Position numbers and translations under genes: made by a program. A DNA stretch of 64,000 nucleotides from positions 6,936,001 to 7,000,000 of the forward strand of contig NZ_CP036275.1 of assembly GCF_007747795.1 (NCBI RefSeq), in the 5' to 3' direction. Under the pieces are notes generated by a model that ran no database searches, was not told the DNA's origin, and worked only from the letters and a program-made list of their open reading frames with translations. The stretch is from Maioricimonas rarisocia. GTDB lineage: Bacteria; Planctomycetota; Planctomycetia; Planctomycetales; Planctomycetaceae. Below are positions 54,059-64,000 of this stretch, piece by piece. The first letter of the stretch is position 1, and every line of letters begins with the position of its first letter.

Positions 54059-55657
54059 CTATGCCTCACTCAGCGTTGCGTGCCTGCGGACGATCTCGCG
54101 AGCGGTTCGCAGGCCGTCCACCGCAGCGCTGACGATGCCGCCTGCGTAGCCGGCTCCTTCGCCGACCGGATACAGCCCGGCCACGCCCGGGACGCTCCGC
54201 TGCTCGCGGTCCCGCTCGATCCGGACCGGGGCGCTGCCCCGCATCTCCGGCCCGACGAGCGTCGCGTTCTCGAGGAACTTGCCGTTCCACTTGCGGTCCA
54301 TGATCGGCAGTCCCTTGCGGATGGCCGCGATCACGGAGGGAGGCAGCACCTCCTCCAGATTGGCCGCGACCGTTCCCCGCTGGTATGAGGAGGGAATGGC
54401 GGCATCGCCTGATGAAGCACGGCCGTCCAGAAAGTCCTTTGCCCACTGGATGGGAGAAAGGTAATCCCCGCGACCGATGCGGAACGCCGCCTGCTCGAAC
54501 TGCCGCTGCAGCTCCATTCCGGCCAGTGGATGATCGCTGCCGAACTCCTCCGGCTCGAGAGTCACCATGATGCCGCTGTTGGCATACGGCGTATCGTGAC
54601 GCGAGTTGCTCATGCCGTTCGAGCAGAACATGTTCGGCTCGGAGATGCTGGGGATGACGATCCCGCCGGCACACATGCAGAAGGTGTAGACGTCGCGCTG
54701 ACCTTTGGCGACGAGCGTGTAATCGGCCGCACCGAGAATGTCGAGGTACCGCTCGTGGCCGTACTTCCAGCGGTTGACCTGTTCCTGCGACTGTTCGATG
54801 CGAAGGCCGAGCTGGAACGGTTTCGCCTGCATCGGAACACCAAGCTCGTGCAGCATCCGATAGGTGTCACGGGCGCTGTGACCGGTCCCGAGAATCACCT
54901 GGCTGGTCCTGATGTACCCGCTCGATGTATGCAGGCCGCGAACGCGACCATCCGCCACGTCGATGCCTTCCATGCAGCAGCCGAAGCGGTATTCCCCCCC
55001 CGCGGCCTCGATCTTGCGTCGGAAGTTGCGGCAGATCATGGGGAGCTTGTTGCTTCCCAGGTGGGGACGGTGCTCGTAGACGATCGACGGCCGCCCTCCA
55101 CAGACGACGAAGGCTTCGAGCACCCAGTCGACGTCGGGGCCGGTCATGCGGCAGGTGAGCTTGCCGTCCGAAAAGCAGCCGGCTCCTCCTTCGCCAAAGA
55201 GGTAGTTGTTCTCGGGGTCGTGGGGACCGCCGCGGTCGAACAGGCGGATCGCCGGGACCCGCTCCTTGACCGCTTCTCCCCGTTCGAGGATGAGAGGGCG
55301 GTATCCCTTGAGGGCGAGGTAGTAGCCGGCGAGCAGACCGGCCGGGCCGGAACCGACGACGACGGGGCGGTCCTCGAGCGGATCGGGGCCGGGGGGCGGA
55401 TCGTCGAACGTCGCGGGGGAATACGGCTGCACGTCCTTCGAAGCACGCTTGAGCCGCTGCTCTTCATCCGGGACTTCGACGACGGCGGAGTAGACGAACC
55501 GCAAGTCGGTCTTCGAGCGGGCATCGAGGCTCTTGCGGAGGATCCGCCAGCGAGTGACGTCGTCGCGGCGCATGCCGAGGCGGCGGGCAATGGCCGCAGG
55601 GAGGGCGTCTTCGGCCTCTTCGACCGGGAGTCTGATATTGTTGATCCGCAGGGACAT
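54059..55657 (-). CDS. FAD-dependent dehydrogenase
   Basis: A 532-aa protein: an N-terminal helical domain (MSLRINNIRLPVEEAEDAL..., residues 1-90), a Rossmann FAD-binding motif VVVGSGPAGLLAGYYLALKGYRPLILERG (residues about 98-126) and a C-terminal GLYPVGEGAGYAGGIVSAAVDGLRTAREI. This is the family of uncharacterised bacterial FAD-dependent dehydrogenases (COG2509 type). Cofactor binding is clear; substrate unknown. ATG 55657 was chosen because MSLRINNI is the family's N-terminus, whereas the upstream extension (to 56530) covers the divergent CinA gene in antisense. Confidence 0.88.
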   Translation of the reverse strand: MSLRINNIRLPVEEAEDALPAAIARRLGMRRDDVTRWRILRKSLDARSKTDLRFVYSAVVEVPDEEQRLKRASKDVQPYSPATFDDPPPGPDPLEDRPVVVGSGPAGLLAGYYLALKGYRPLILERGEAVKERVPAIRLFDRGGPHDPENNYLFGEGGAGCFSDGKLTCRMTGPDVDWVLEAFVVCGGRPSIVYEHRPHLGSNKLPMICRNFRRKIEAAGGEYRFGCCMEGIDVADGRVRGLHTSSGYIRTSQVILGTGHSARDTYRMLHELGVPMQAKPFQLGLRIEQSQEQVNRWKYGHERYLDILGAADYTLVAKGQRDVYTFCMCAGGIVIPSISEPNMFCSNGMSNSRHDTPYANSGIMVTLEPEEFGSDHPLAGMELQRQFEQAAFRIGRGDYLSPIQWAKDFLDGRASSGDAAIPSSYQRGTVAANLEEVLPPSVIAAIRKGLPIMDRKWNGKFLENATLVGPEMRGSAPVRIERDREQRSVPGVAGLYPVGEGAGYAGGIVSAAVDGLRTAREIVRRHATLSEA

Positions 55658-55843
55658 CGTCGCAGGTTCAGAGAAATCGTGTGCTGTTGCGTTCGGAGGT
55701 GCTTCCGGTGGCTGGACCCCGATCGTAGTATTCCGTGCAGACAGCGTCGACGGCTGGCGGTCCCGCAGCAGCCGTCGAATCTCCCTCCTGGTGAGCGATA
55801 ACCGGACCATCCTCCACGACACGGCTGAATACGAGTCCCCGAT

Positions 55844-56419
55844 ATGGCACACATCATGATCGCCAATCACCCGGTCCTGATGGAGGCGGCCGCCGAACTG
55901 GAACAGACCGCCCACCGACTGGGGGAAACACTGAAAGCAACGGGTCGGCGAATCGTCTTCGCCGAGAGCTGCACGGCCGGCCTGGTCCCGGCGATGCTGG
56001 CACGGACACCGGGGACGTCGGAGTTTCTGTGCGGTTCGTGCGTCGTGTACCGGAACGGATCGAAGGCGGCATGGCTGGACGTTCCCCAGGAGCTGCTCGA
56101 CGATCGGGAAATCGGCCCGGTCAGCGAACCGGTCGCCCGGGCAATGGCGCGGGGGGCGCTGGAGCGAACGCCCGAAGCGACTGTCGCCGTCTCCGTAACC
56201 GGACACCTCGGTCCGGAGGCCCCTGAAGGATTTGATGGGGTCGTGTGGCTGGGCTGGGCTCACCGGGAGACCGGGGAGGTAACCGCGATCCGCAAGCAGC
56301 TCTCGGGAGAGCGACCGGAACGAACCGACGATCCGGGGGTGGGCCGGATTCGCCGTCAGTACGAGGCGGCTCGTCTGGTGATGGAAGTCGCGATCGAGGA
56401 GCTGCGGCGAGGCCGTTGA
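55844..56419 (+). CDS. CinA-family nicotinamide-nucleotide amidohydrolase-like protein
   Basis: A 191-aa stand-alone CinA C-terminal domain: FAESCTAGLVPAMLARTPG, then GSCVVYRNGSKAAWLDV, VSEPVARAMARGAL and VSVTGHLGPEAP. This matches PncC-type amidohydrolases that deamidate nicotinamide mononucleotide to NaMN in pyridine-nucleotide recycling. Divergent to the FAD-dependent dehydrogenase. The ATG at 55844 is used; ATG 55856 is a possible shorter start. Confidence 0.88.
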   Translation: MAHIMIANHPVLMEAAAELEQTAHRLGETLKATGRRIVFAESCTAGLVPAMLARTPGTSEFLCGSCVVYRNGSKAAWLDVPQELLDDREIGPVSEPVARAMARGALERTPEATVAVSVTGHLGPEAPEGFDGVVWLGWAHRETGEVTAIRKQLSGERPERTDDPGVGRIRRQYEAARLVMEVAIEELRRGR

Positions 56420-56628
56420 TCGGGCTAAAGAGCCGGCCTGCCCCTTCGAATTACGTGTCCAGTACGTCACAACAGCCAGCCCCGGCAGAGTTTGTGCAGT
56501 TCTGCGAGCGAATTTGCGGGTACGGGCCACCGGAGAGGTGACTTCGAGCGGTTCGGGGCGCTACAATTGGAGATCTGCCCCGTCCCGCTCACGAGTTGAT
56601 GCCTGATTCGCTCGAAGGATTCCGCACC

Positions 56629-56847
56629 ATGGACGCCGACGAACTGGTCACTGTTTACACCGTTAACGAGCCCACCAAGGCCGAACTGATCAAAGCTGCG
56701 CTGCATGGCGAGGGAATTGCCTGCGAGGTCAGCGGCGAGAACCAGGCAGGCATGGCGGGTGTCCTGAGGGTCGACGTGCTGGTCAAGGCGAAGGATGCCG
56801 AGCGGGCCCGCAAGTTTATTGACGAGCACGAGCCGCATCACCCCTGA
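56629..56847 (+). CDS. DUF2007-type small protein
   Basis: A 72-aa protein MDADELVTVYTVNEPTKAEL, then IKAALHGEGIACEVSGENQAG and LRVDVLVKAKDAERARKFID. This is a DUF2007 (putative signal-transducing protein) domain of about the family's full length. Function unknown. ATG 56629 has AAGGA upstream, while ATG 56596/56599 is an alternative. Upstream of leuC in the same direction, 115 bp apart. Confidence 0.82.
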   Translation: MDADELVTVYTVNEPTKAELIKAALHGEGIACEVSGENQAGMAGVLRVDVLVKAKDAERARKFIDEHEPHHP

Positions 56848-56962
56848 GCGGCGGCGACGCTTTTTCTCTGCAGCCGGGTGCCCGGCCAGCGGCGGTCGCG
56901 ATGGCGATGTTCCGCCGGTTTCCCTGACGGTCCGCCTGCTGCCTGACGATCACGAGTGATTC

Positions 56963-58384
<1,422 letters not shown>

Positions 58385-58465
58385 TTCAATCCCGAAGATC
58401 GACCGAACGCTCTCCCGGCGAACTCCGCCAAACCTGCACATGGCCACAGACACACGGATCGAGAT

Positions 58466-59059
58466 ATGAACGAAATCACTCAGGTGACCGGCACTGGTGT
58501 CCCGCTGTTTCTGGACGACATCGACACCGACCGCATCATCCCCGCCCGCTTCCTGCGGTGCGTCAGCTTCGATGGCCTTGGCGAACATGCTTTCGAAGAC
58601 GACCGCGAGCAGGATCCGAGCCATCCGTTTAACAACGACGCGTACCGGAACGGCTCAATTCTGGTCTCGGGACGGAACTTCGGCTGCGGCTCCAGCCGCG
58701 AACATGCGCCGCAGGCACTGATGCGGTGGGGCATTGAGGCGGTCGTCGCCGAGTCGTTCGCCGAGATCTTCTTCGGCAACTGCACGTCGCTGGGCGTCCC
58801 GGCCGTCTGTGCGAAGCGCGAGGATCTGGCGACGCTGTCCGCAGCGATTGAGTCAGACCCGCAGCTGGAAGTGACCGTCGACATCGATGCCCTGCAGGTC
58901 CGCTACGGCGATCAGGCGATTCCCGTCACGATGCCGGAAGGGGCCCGCGGCGCTCTGGTGAGCGGCCAGTGGGACTTCCTGAGCCAGCTGCTCGAGAACG
59001 GGGATCAAATCCGCGAGACCGCCGGCACATTGCCGTATGTGAGCAGCTTTGCGGGGTAG
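58466..59059 (+). CDS. leuD: 3-isopropylmalate dehydratase small subunit
   Basis: A 197-aa protein: [55 protein letters not shown], the LeuD swivelling-domain signature. It forms the heterodimeric enzyme with LeuC, and its gene is directly downstream in the same operon. Confidence 0.97.
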   Translation: MNEITQVTGTGVPLFLDDIDTDRIIPARFLRCVSFDGLGEHAFEDDREQDPSHPFNNDAYRNGSILVSGRNFGCGSSREHAPQALMRWGIEAVVAESFAEIFFGNCTSLGVPAVCAKREDLATLSAAIESDPQLEVTVDIDALQVRYGDQAIPVTMPEGARGALVSGQWDFLSQLLENGDQIRETAGTLPYVSSFAG

Positions 59060-59129
59060 GCTTGAGGCTCGAGGATAGGCAGCAATGGCCGTCAGGCGGA
59101 GCCGGACCTACGGCTGCGTGGCTCACGCG

Positions 59130-59190
59130 ATACCAGCACGACGCGCCAGCGAGTGGTGAATCAGATCACAGGCAGACAGGAATGTCTGCC
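59130..59190. repeat. Planctomycete-type intergenic repeat GACGCGCCAGCGAGTG plus hairpin
   Basis: The word ACGACGCGCCAGCGAGTG is one I know as a common intergenic sequence in planctomycete genomes. It is followed by a perfect hairpin GGCAGACA-GGAA-TGTCTGCC (59171-59190). It lies between leuD and the DUF1501 gene. Confidence 0.6.
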
Positions 59191-59293
59191 CCACCTGGAG
59201 ATCTCCCGCGCCACACCAGTTTCCGTTCGCACAGATCAGCATGGCCTGATATGATCGTCCGATGTCTTATCTCACTCATCGGGGGAAGCAGGC

Positions 59294-60706
59294 ATGCTGC
59301 ATTTGCCGGGTATCGGCATTCGCCACTGCGACGGAATTTCGCGTCGGGAGTTCCTCTCGATCGGTGCGCTGGGTGTTGCCGGACTGTCGCTGGCCGACCT
59401 GCTGAAGGCCGAGGCGGCGGCAGGACTGAGCGGTTCGCATCGAGCCGTGATCAACATCCATCTCGACGGTGGCCCGCCGCAGCACGAGACGATCGATCCG
59501 AAACCGCTGGCCCCCTCCGAGATCCGCGGCGAGTTCGGCCCCATCGCCACGAAGGTTCCCGGTCTGCACGTCGGCGAGCTGATGCCCCGACTGGCACAGG
59601 CAACCGACCGGTTCGCCTTCATCCGGACGCTGGTGGGATCGGCAGGCCGTCACGATGCGTTCCAATGCCAGTCCGGATACTCGGCGAAGGATCTGCAGTC
59701 GCTGGGAGGCCGGCCCGCGATGGGGTCGGTCGTCAGCCGGTTGTACGGCAGTCCCGAGGACGTCGCTCCCGCCTTTGTCGACCTGATGCAGGGAAGGCCG
59801 CTGGTCCGCAATAGTGCCCGTCCCGGATTCCTCGGCCCCGCCCACACACCGTTCCGGCCCGATCTGTCGCAGCTGTTCCCGCGGGAACTCGAGCCGGGCA
59901 TGAAGGGAGAACTGAGCCGCCTGGGAGACAACCACAGTCTGAGCCTCACTCTCGACGAGTCGCTGACGGTGGGACGATTGCGGGATCGTCACAGTCTGCA
60001 GGCGGCTCTCGATCAGGTTCGCCGTGAGATTGATTCCAGCGGCATGATGGCGGCGATGGATCAGTTTCAGCAGCAGGCGGTGGGGATTCTGACCTCCGGC
60101 CGCCTGGCCGAGGCACTCGACCTGAGCCGCGAGGATCCGGCCGTTCTCGAACGGTTTATCGGTCCCGGCAATCCGGACGTGCCGCTCGAGCACTACACGA
60201 GCGAAGGTCCGCGGGCGACGCAGAAGTTTCTGCTGGCACGGCGGCTGATTGAAGCAGGAGTGCGATTTGTCAGCGTCTCGATCAGCGATTTCGATACGCA
60301 TTCGAACAACTCCGGACGCATGCGGCAGTTACTTCCGATTGTCGACCACGGCCTGGTGACGCTGGTCGACGATCTCGCCGAGCGCGGCCTGCTCGAAGAT
60401 GTTGCCATTGTTGTCTGGGGCGAGTTTGGACGGACGCCCAAGATCAACGCGCGGGGCGGGCGGGATCACTGGCCGCGAGTCGGTCCCTGTCTGCTGGCGG
60501 GCGGACGGATGCGGACCGGCCTGGTGATCGGCGAGACGGACCGATACGCATCGGAACCCCGTTCGCGTCCGGTCCACTACAAGGATGTGTTCGCCACGCT
60601 GTACCGGCATCTGGGGATTGACGCCCGGCAGGTGACGCTGACCGATCCGCAGGGCCGGCCACAGTACGTGCTGGACGAAGGGGAACCGATCGCGGAGCTG
60701 GTCTGA
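59294..60706 (+). CDS. DUF1501 domain protein with Tat-like signal
   Basis: A 470-aa protein: an N-terminal Tat-like signal (ISRREFLSIGALGVAGLSLADLL), then HRAVINIHLDGGPPQHETIDPKP, LMPRLAQATDRFAFIRTL, HDAFQCQSGY, VVWGEFGRTPKIN and GRDHWPRVGPCLLAGG. This is the planctomycete DUF1501 family, a sulfatase/alkaline-phosphatase-like fold of unknown activity. The family is usually encoded next to a DUF1553/DUF1549 cytochrome-like gene; here it is alone, which is less common. Confidence 0.9.
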   Translation: MLHLPGIGIRHCDGISRREFLSIGALGVAGLSLADLLKAEAAAGLSGSHRAVINIHLDGGPPQHETIDPKPLAPSEIRGEFGPIATKVPGLHVGELMPRLAQATDRFAFIRTLVGSAGRHDAFQCQSGYSAKDLQSLGGRPAMGSVVSRLYGSPEDVAPAFVDLMQGRPLVRNSARPGFLGPAHTPFRPDLSQLFPRELEPGMKGELSRLGDNHSLSLTLDESLTVGRLRDRHSLQAALDQVRREIDSSGMMAAMDQFQQQAVGILTSGRLAEALDLSREDPAVLERFIGPGNPDVPLEHYTSEGPRATQKFLLARRLIEAGVRFVSVSISDFDTHSNNSGRMRQLLPIVDHGLVTLVDDLAERGLLEDVAIVVWGEFGRTPKINARGGRDHWPRVGPCLLAGGRMRTGLVIGETDRYASEPRSRPVHYKDVFATLYRHLGIDARQVTLTDPQGRPQYVLDEGEPIAELV

Positions 60707-60729
60707 AGGCGTACTGGCGGCTGACGGGC

Positions 60730-61146
60730 CTACCAGGCGTCGTCCAGGCGGGCCTCGTAGACGTTGGCGAAACGTCCGGACTCGAAGCGATCGGGGGCGG
60801 CGGCGAGAACGCGAACCATAACCTGATGTCCCAGGTGGTCGCCGACGATGGCGACGTGCGGCCCGAGTTCGTCATCGGGCGCCATCGAGAGTGCCTGCCA
60901 GTAGTACTCGCGGATCGGATTGAACAGTTGCTGCAGCGAGACGAGATCGAGGGCGAACGCCGAGGCGAATGTCTTGCCGTCGAGATGCCCCCCGACGATC
61001 TCGGTGCGGGACGCAAAGATGGTGACCTCCCAACCGTCCTCGACCTCGCAGTAGTGGCAACCTACGGGTGCGAGATTATCGGCGGGGAGCATACACGCGG
61101 CGACTTGATTGGCGAGCTGGGCTAGCCAGGCCGGCGGTTCAACCAT
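60730..61146 (-). CDS. Hypothetical protein, 138 aa
   Basis: A 138-aa protein: MVEPPAWLAQLANQVAACMLPADN, then VGCHYCEVEDGWEVTIFASRTEIVGG, FASAFALDLVSLQQLFNPIREYYWQAL and LGPHVAIVGDHLGHQVMVRVLAAAP. A soluble alpha/beta protein with cysteines in a CHYC pattern. I do not recognise a family. ATG 61146 was chosen because the peptide MVEPPAW is a natural start and the upstream frame is Cys/Ser-rich noise. Confidence 0.65.
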   Translation of the reverse strand: MVEPPAWLAQLANQVAACMLPADNLAPVGCHYCEVEDGWEVTIFASRTEIVGGHLDGKTFASAFALDLVSLQQLFNPIREYYWQALSMAPDDELGPHVAIVGDHLGHQVMVRVLAAAPDRFESGRFANVYEARLDDAW

Positions 61147-61691
61147 CTGAACTCTTGTATTCGGGGCGCTATGTGAAGGAGTGATATCCTGCGTCGGGAA
61201 AGAGCCACACGCGCAATCCGATCGTGTTGACACAAGTCAGTCGATGAAAACTGGCCCGCCCTGCCCGTTTGCGCAGTATTCCAATCGGGGACTGCACCTG
61301 AGGCGGGCAATGATGCAACGCTGGTGCCAAATCCAGACATCCTGTTGCGATTTCGCAACAGCGGTGTTTTTCGAGTGAATCTGGCGTGAAAGCGGGCGTC
61401 CTGACGGTGAGACTGTGCGTTTCTGCGGCGGGGTGTGCTCATGCATCGCAACAGCGCGTGCCAAGAGTCTGAAGCGCACGGGCAGGAAATCGGGCCGATC
61501 GGGCTGCCGAGGTGGGGATTGAAAACTCAACATTTGACCGATTCTTTACGGTACGGATAGAATCCGTCTTGTCGATCGCGGAATCCTGCTGCGATCCCTT
61601 CGTCCTGTGGGCCGTGTCCTGTCTTTGATTCCGCCGACTCCAACGAGCTCGTGATCGGGCTTCGCCGCTCACGCGCTCCCCGAGGTGCAAT
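61147..61691. other. 545-bp region before the FHA-GAF-PP2C gene
   Basis: Divergent intergenic region with a likely promoter at 61534-61563; otherwise I see nothing certain. A TTGACA at 61225 has no good -10 partner. Confidence 0.4.
61534..61563 (+). promoter_or_regulatory. Sigma-70-like promoter for the FHA-GAF-PP2C gene
   Basis: TTGACC (61534-61539), 18-bp spacer, TAGAAT (61558-61563), close to the bacterial consensus. It would give a leader of about 120 nt. Confidence 0.6.
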
Positions 61692-63461
61692 TTGGCTGTC
61701 CTCAAAGTCCTTCGAGGAACTCGTCCGGGTGAGATGCTTCCCGTCGAGGAAGAGCGGGTTCTGCTCGGACGGCACCCCAACTGCCAGATCGTCTTCGACA
61801 ACGGAGCAGTCAGCCGGCACCACGCTCAGGTGCTGGAGAGCCACGGAAGCTACTACATCGAGGATCTGCGCAGTCGCAACGGAACGTACCTGAACGGCGA
61901 GCCACTGGACGGACGAACCGAGCTGAGTGATGGCGACCAGATCCGCATCTGCGATATTCAGTTGCTGTTCATGCAGCGGGGCCCGCTGGACGAAAGTACG
62001 CGTGACAGTGACGAAGAGATGCAGGCGAACGAGACGGCGATGGGAAGTGACTTCCCGAGGGGTCCGGAGCGGACTACGGCATCCGGCTCCAGTATCGACG
62101 AGAGCCGGATCTGGGTCGTCGCCGACCAGGTCGACGAGCCGGAGTTCGAATCGTCGTCGGTGATCAAGCGGATCGACACGCGGGGACCGGAAGCGTACTC
62201 CGCCGCGGTGCACCCGGAGATCAAGCTCAAAGCCGTCCTGGAGATCACGCGGGCGCTCAGCGGCGAACTGGATGTCGATGCGGTCCTTCCGAAGGTCCTT
62301 TCCACCCTGTTCAATATCTTCCCCGAGGCCGAACAGGGCTTTGTGCTGCTGAAGGATCCCGAAAGCGACAAGCTGCGGGTCAAGGCGACGCGGCTGCGGG
62401 CCGGAAACGAGGACGACGCCGTCGCGGTCAGCATGACGGTCGTCCGTCATGTCCTGAACAGCGGCGAAGCGATTCTCAGCGGCAACATCCAGAAGGATTC
62501 GCGCTTCAAGAAGAGCACCAGCCTCTCGAAGATGCAGATCCGCTCGATGATGTGCGTCCCGCTGCTCGGCAAGGACGGCGACGGTCTGGGGGTGATCCAA
62601 ATCGTCACACGTCAGCCCGATCACGAATTCCGGGAGGATGACCTGGATCTGCTGGTCAGCGTCGGTTCACAGGCCGGCCTGGCGATCGACAATGCCTATC
62701 TGCACGAAGAGGTGATTCACCAGCGGGATCTCGAGCGGGACCTCGAATTCGCCACGCAGGTGCAACTCGGCTTTCTGCCCAAGTCCCGACCGCGGCTGCC
62801 CCACTATGCGTTCGCCGATTACTACGAAGCGGCCCTGCGCGTCGGCGGCGACTATTTCGACTACGTGACGTTGCCGGGCGGTCGCACGGCCATTGCGCTG
62901 GGGGACGTGGCGGGGAAGGGGGTCCCGGCGGCGCTGCTGATGGCGCGGCTGTACTCGTCGACACGCTTCCAGTTGCTCACGAATCCGAACCTTGCCGAAG
63001 CCGTGGCCGGCCTGAACGCCGAGATTGCTTCGAGCGGGCTCGGGCACCGGTTCGTGACGTTCGTCGTTCTGGTGCTCGATCCGGAAACGCACGAACTGAC
63101 GATCGTGAACGCCGGCCATCTGGCGCCGCTGATCCGCCGGGCGGATGGCACGGTCGACCAGCTCGGCCGCGACGAATCGAGCCTGCCGCTGGGCATCATC
63201 CCGGATCTCGAATATACGGAGGTGACGGTCCCGATTGACTTCCAAGAGACGGTGTTGCTGTATACTGATGGGATCACGGAAGCGATGAGTGACGACCGGG
63301 CGATCTACGGTCGCGAACGACTGATGGAATGTCTTGGCAATGCCTCCGGTGGAATCGAGTCGGTCGTGAAGACCTTGATCACCGATGTGGAACAGTTTGT
63401 CGGTGACTCTCCGTTTCGCGACGACACCTGCGTCGTCGGATTCCAGCGGACTTCTGGCTGA
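61692..63461 (+). CDS. FHA-GAF-PP2C (SpoIIE/RsbU-type) phosphatase
   Basis: A 589-aa protein from TTG 61692 (GAGGTG upstream). FHA domain (residues about 1-95) with the phosphothreonine-binding set Gly26-Arg27, Ser41-Arg42-His43 and Asn63; a GAF domain (about 178-338: LKAVLEITRALSGELDVD, MCVPLLGKDGDGLGVIQIV); then a PP2C domain (about 345-589) with GGDYFDYV (385-392) and GDVAGKG (404-410) metal-binding motifs and a VLLYTDGITEA C-terminal motif. It should dephosphorylate Ser/Thr, perhaps an anti-anti-sigma factor, under control of a phosphopeptide bound by FHA and a ligand bound by GAF. Confidence 0.9.
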   Translation: MAVLKVLRGTRPGEMLPVEEERVLLGRHPNCQIVFDNGAVSRHHAQVLESHGSYYIEDLRSRNGTYLNGEPLDGRTELSDGDQIRICDIQLLFMQRGPLDESTRDSDEEMQANETAMGSDFPRGPERTTASGSSIDESRIWVVADQVDEPEFESSSVIKRIDTRGPEAYSAAVHPEIKLKAVLEITRALSGELDVDAVLPKVLSTLFNIFPEAEQGFVLLKDPESDKLRVKATRLRAGNEDDAVAVSMTVVRHVLNSGEAILSGNIQKDSRFKKSTSLSKMQIRSMMCVPLLGKDGDGLGVIQIVTRQPDHEFREDDLDLLVSVGSQAGLAIDNAYLHEEVIHQRDLERDLEFATQVQLGFLPKSRPRLPHYAFADYYEAALRVGGDYFDYVTLPGGRTAIALGDVAGKGVPAALLMARLYSSTRFQLLTNPNLAEAVAGLNAEIASSGLGHRFVTFVVLVLDPETHELTIVNAGHLAPLIRRADGTVDQLGRDESSLPLGIIPDLEYTEVTVPIDFQETVLLYTDGITEAMSDDRAIYGRERLMECLGNASGGIESVVKTLITDVEQFVGDSPFRDDTCVVGFQRTSG

Positions 63462-63470
63462 GGCGGCGGC

Positions 63471-64000
63471 GTGGACCTGACTCCCGAGGACGTGCTCGGC
63501 GATGGTGGATTAATCTCCCGTCGCCTGAGCAGCTACGAAAGCCGCCCCGAGCAACTGGCGATGGCGAACGCTGTCGCTGCCGCCATCGATGCCGGCGAAC
63601 ACCTCGTTGTCGAAGCGGGCACGGGCGTCGGCAAGAGCTTTGCGTACCTGGTCCCGGCGCTGCTGGCCGCAACCGCCCGCCAGTCGGAGGAGGGGAAAGG
63701 GAAGAAAGTCGTCGTCAGCACGCACACGATCAGCTTGCAGGAACAGCTGATCGCACGCGATATCCCCTTCCTCAACTCCGTCCTGCCGGTCGAGTTTTCG
63801 GCCGTTCTGGTCAAGGGGCGCTCGAACTACATCAGCATTCGCAGAGTGAAAGCGGCGGCGGAACGGTCCAATTCGATCTTCGGCGAGACCGAAGAACTCC
63901 GCCAGTTGAAGAAGTTGCGGAGCTGGGCCAGTTCCACCGGGGACGGCAGCCTGGCCGAACTCGATTTCCGCCCGCTTCCGCAGGTCTGGGACGAGGTTCG
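63471..64000 (+). CDS. DinG-family ATP-dependent helicase (N-terminal part)
   Basis: Incomplete: 176 codons from GTG 63471, running off the window. It reads VDLTPEDVLGDGGLISRRL, SYESRPEQLAMANAVAAAI, Walker A EAGTGVGKSFAYLVPAL, then KVVVSTHTISLQEQLIARDIP and VLVKGRSNYISIRRVK. The last segment is where DinG/XPD-type helicases have their Fe-S cluster; the expected Cys is absent in NYISIRR, as in related non-Fe-S members. DNA repair role likely. The gap to the phosphatase gene is 9 bp, so they may be co-transcribed. Confidence 0.85.
   Translation, partial: MDLTPEDVLGDGGLISRRLSSYESRPEQLAMANAVAAAIDAGEHLVVEAGTGVGKSFAYLVPALLAATARQSEEGKGKKVVVSTHTISLQEQLIARDIPFLNSVLPVEFSAVLVKGRSNYISIRRVKAAAERSNSIFGETEELRQLKKLRSWASSTGDGSLAELDFRPLPQVWDEV

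Noticed and set aside
54059-56530. 823-aa version of the FAD-dependent dehydrogenase
   Set aside because: The extra N-terminal part is antisense to the CinA-type gene and is not dehydrogenase-like.

Overview
The window is a 64 kb chromosomal stretch from a high-GC member of the Planctomycetes (probably Planctomycetales). Evidence: six DUF1559 pseudopilin-like genes with H-X9-DG tails, a DUF1501 protein, planctomycete-style ECF sigma/Ser-Thr kinase gene pairs, a surface protein opening with the planctomycete N-terminal LEERVLLA signal, Gfo/Idh/MocA plus XylR-type carbohydrate genes, and FG-GAP and GH43 proteins. No rRNA, tRNA, CRISPR array, transposase or integrase was recognised.

Layout. 1-6.6 kb: partial GntR regulator, DUF3592 protein, PhoD-type phosphatase, DJ-1/PfpI protein, a secreted Gfo/Idh/MocA oxidoreductase, and a divergent XylR-type regulator; the gaps hold REP-like palindromic repeats. 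7.1-14.2 kb: secreted or surface proteins (Ca-binding-like repeat protein, phosphatase-superfamily hydrolase, ceramidase-like enzyme, PRC-barrel and CsbD stress proteins, GH43 arabinanase). 14.5-18.6 kb: ECF-like sigma factor overlapping a membrane Ser/Thr kinase with WD40 repeats. 18.6-22.3 kb: membrane lipoprotein, class V aminotransferase, HExxH protein, histone-deacetylase-family enzyme. 22.6-25.8 kb: a lone PLD/helicase/DUF3427 gene, possibly a transferred defence or repair gene. 25.8-34.7 kb: MscS channel, ECF sigma factor with a zinc anti-sigma/pseudokinase fusion, membrane proteins, and a large FG-GAP plus sialidase fusion.

34.7-53.9 kb is the most unusual part. It holds six DUF1559 pseudopilin genes; four are followed directly by a small lipoprotein with a carboxypeptidase-regulatory-like fold (a fifth, at 52.4 kb, brings a divergent one), and an orphan lipoprotein tail (34.77-34.89 kb) marks a decayed copy. 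Four DUF1559 genes are preceded by a TTGACA-N17-TA promoter-like sequence and an unusually long (about 370-470 nt) leader. Two leaders share a block of about 140 bp with a hairpin carrying a compensatory base-pair change. Two intercistronic hairpins, in paralogous modules, also show a compensatory change. Leader similarity and coding similarity group the copies differently, implying recombination within the array. Interspersed are a seven-haem c-type cytochrome, a TPR membrane protein, a TPR lipoprotein, and a minus-strand pair (P-loop kinase and an unknown 436-aa protein).

54-64 kb: FAD-dependent dehydrogenase, CinA-type amidohydrolase, DUF2007 protein, leuC-leuD, DUF1501 protein, an FHA-GAF-PP2C phosphatase, and the 5' part of a DinG-family helicase running off the end. 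All assignments are by eye from motifs; no database search was possible.
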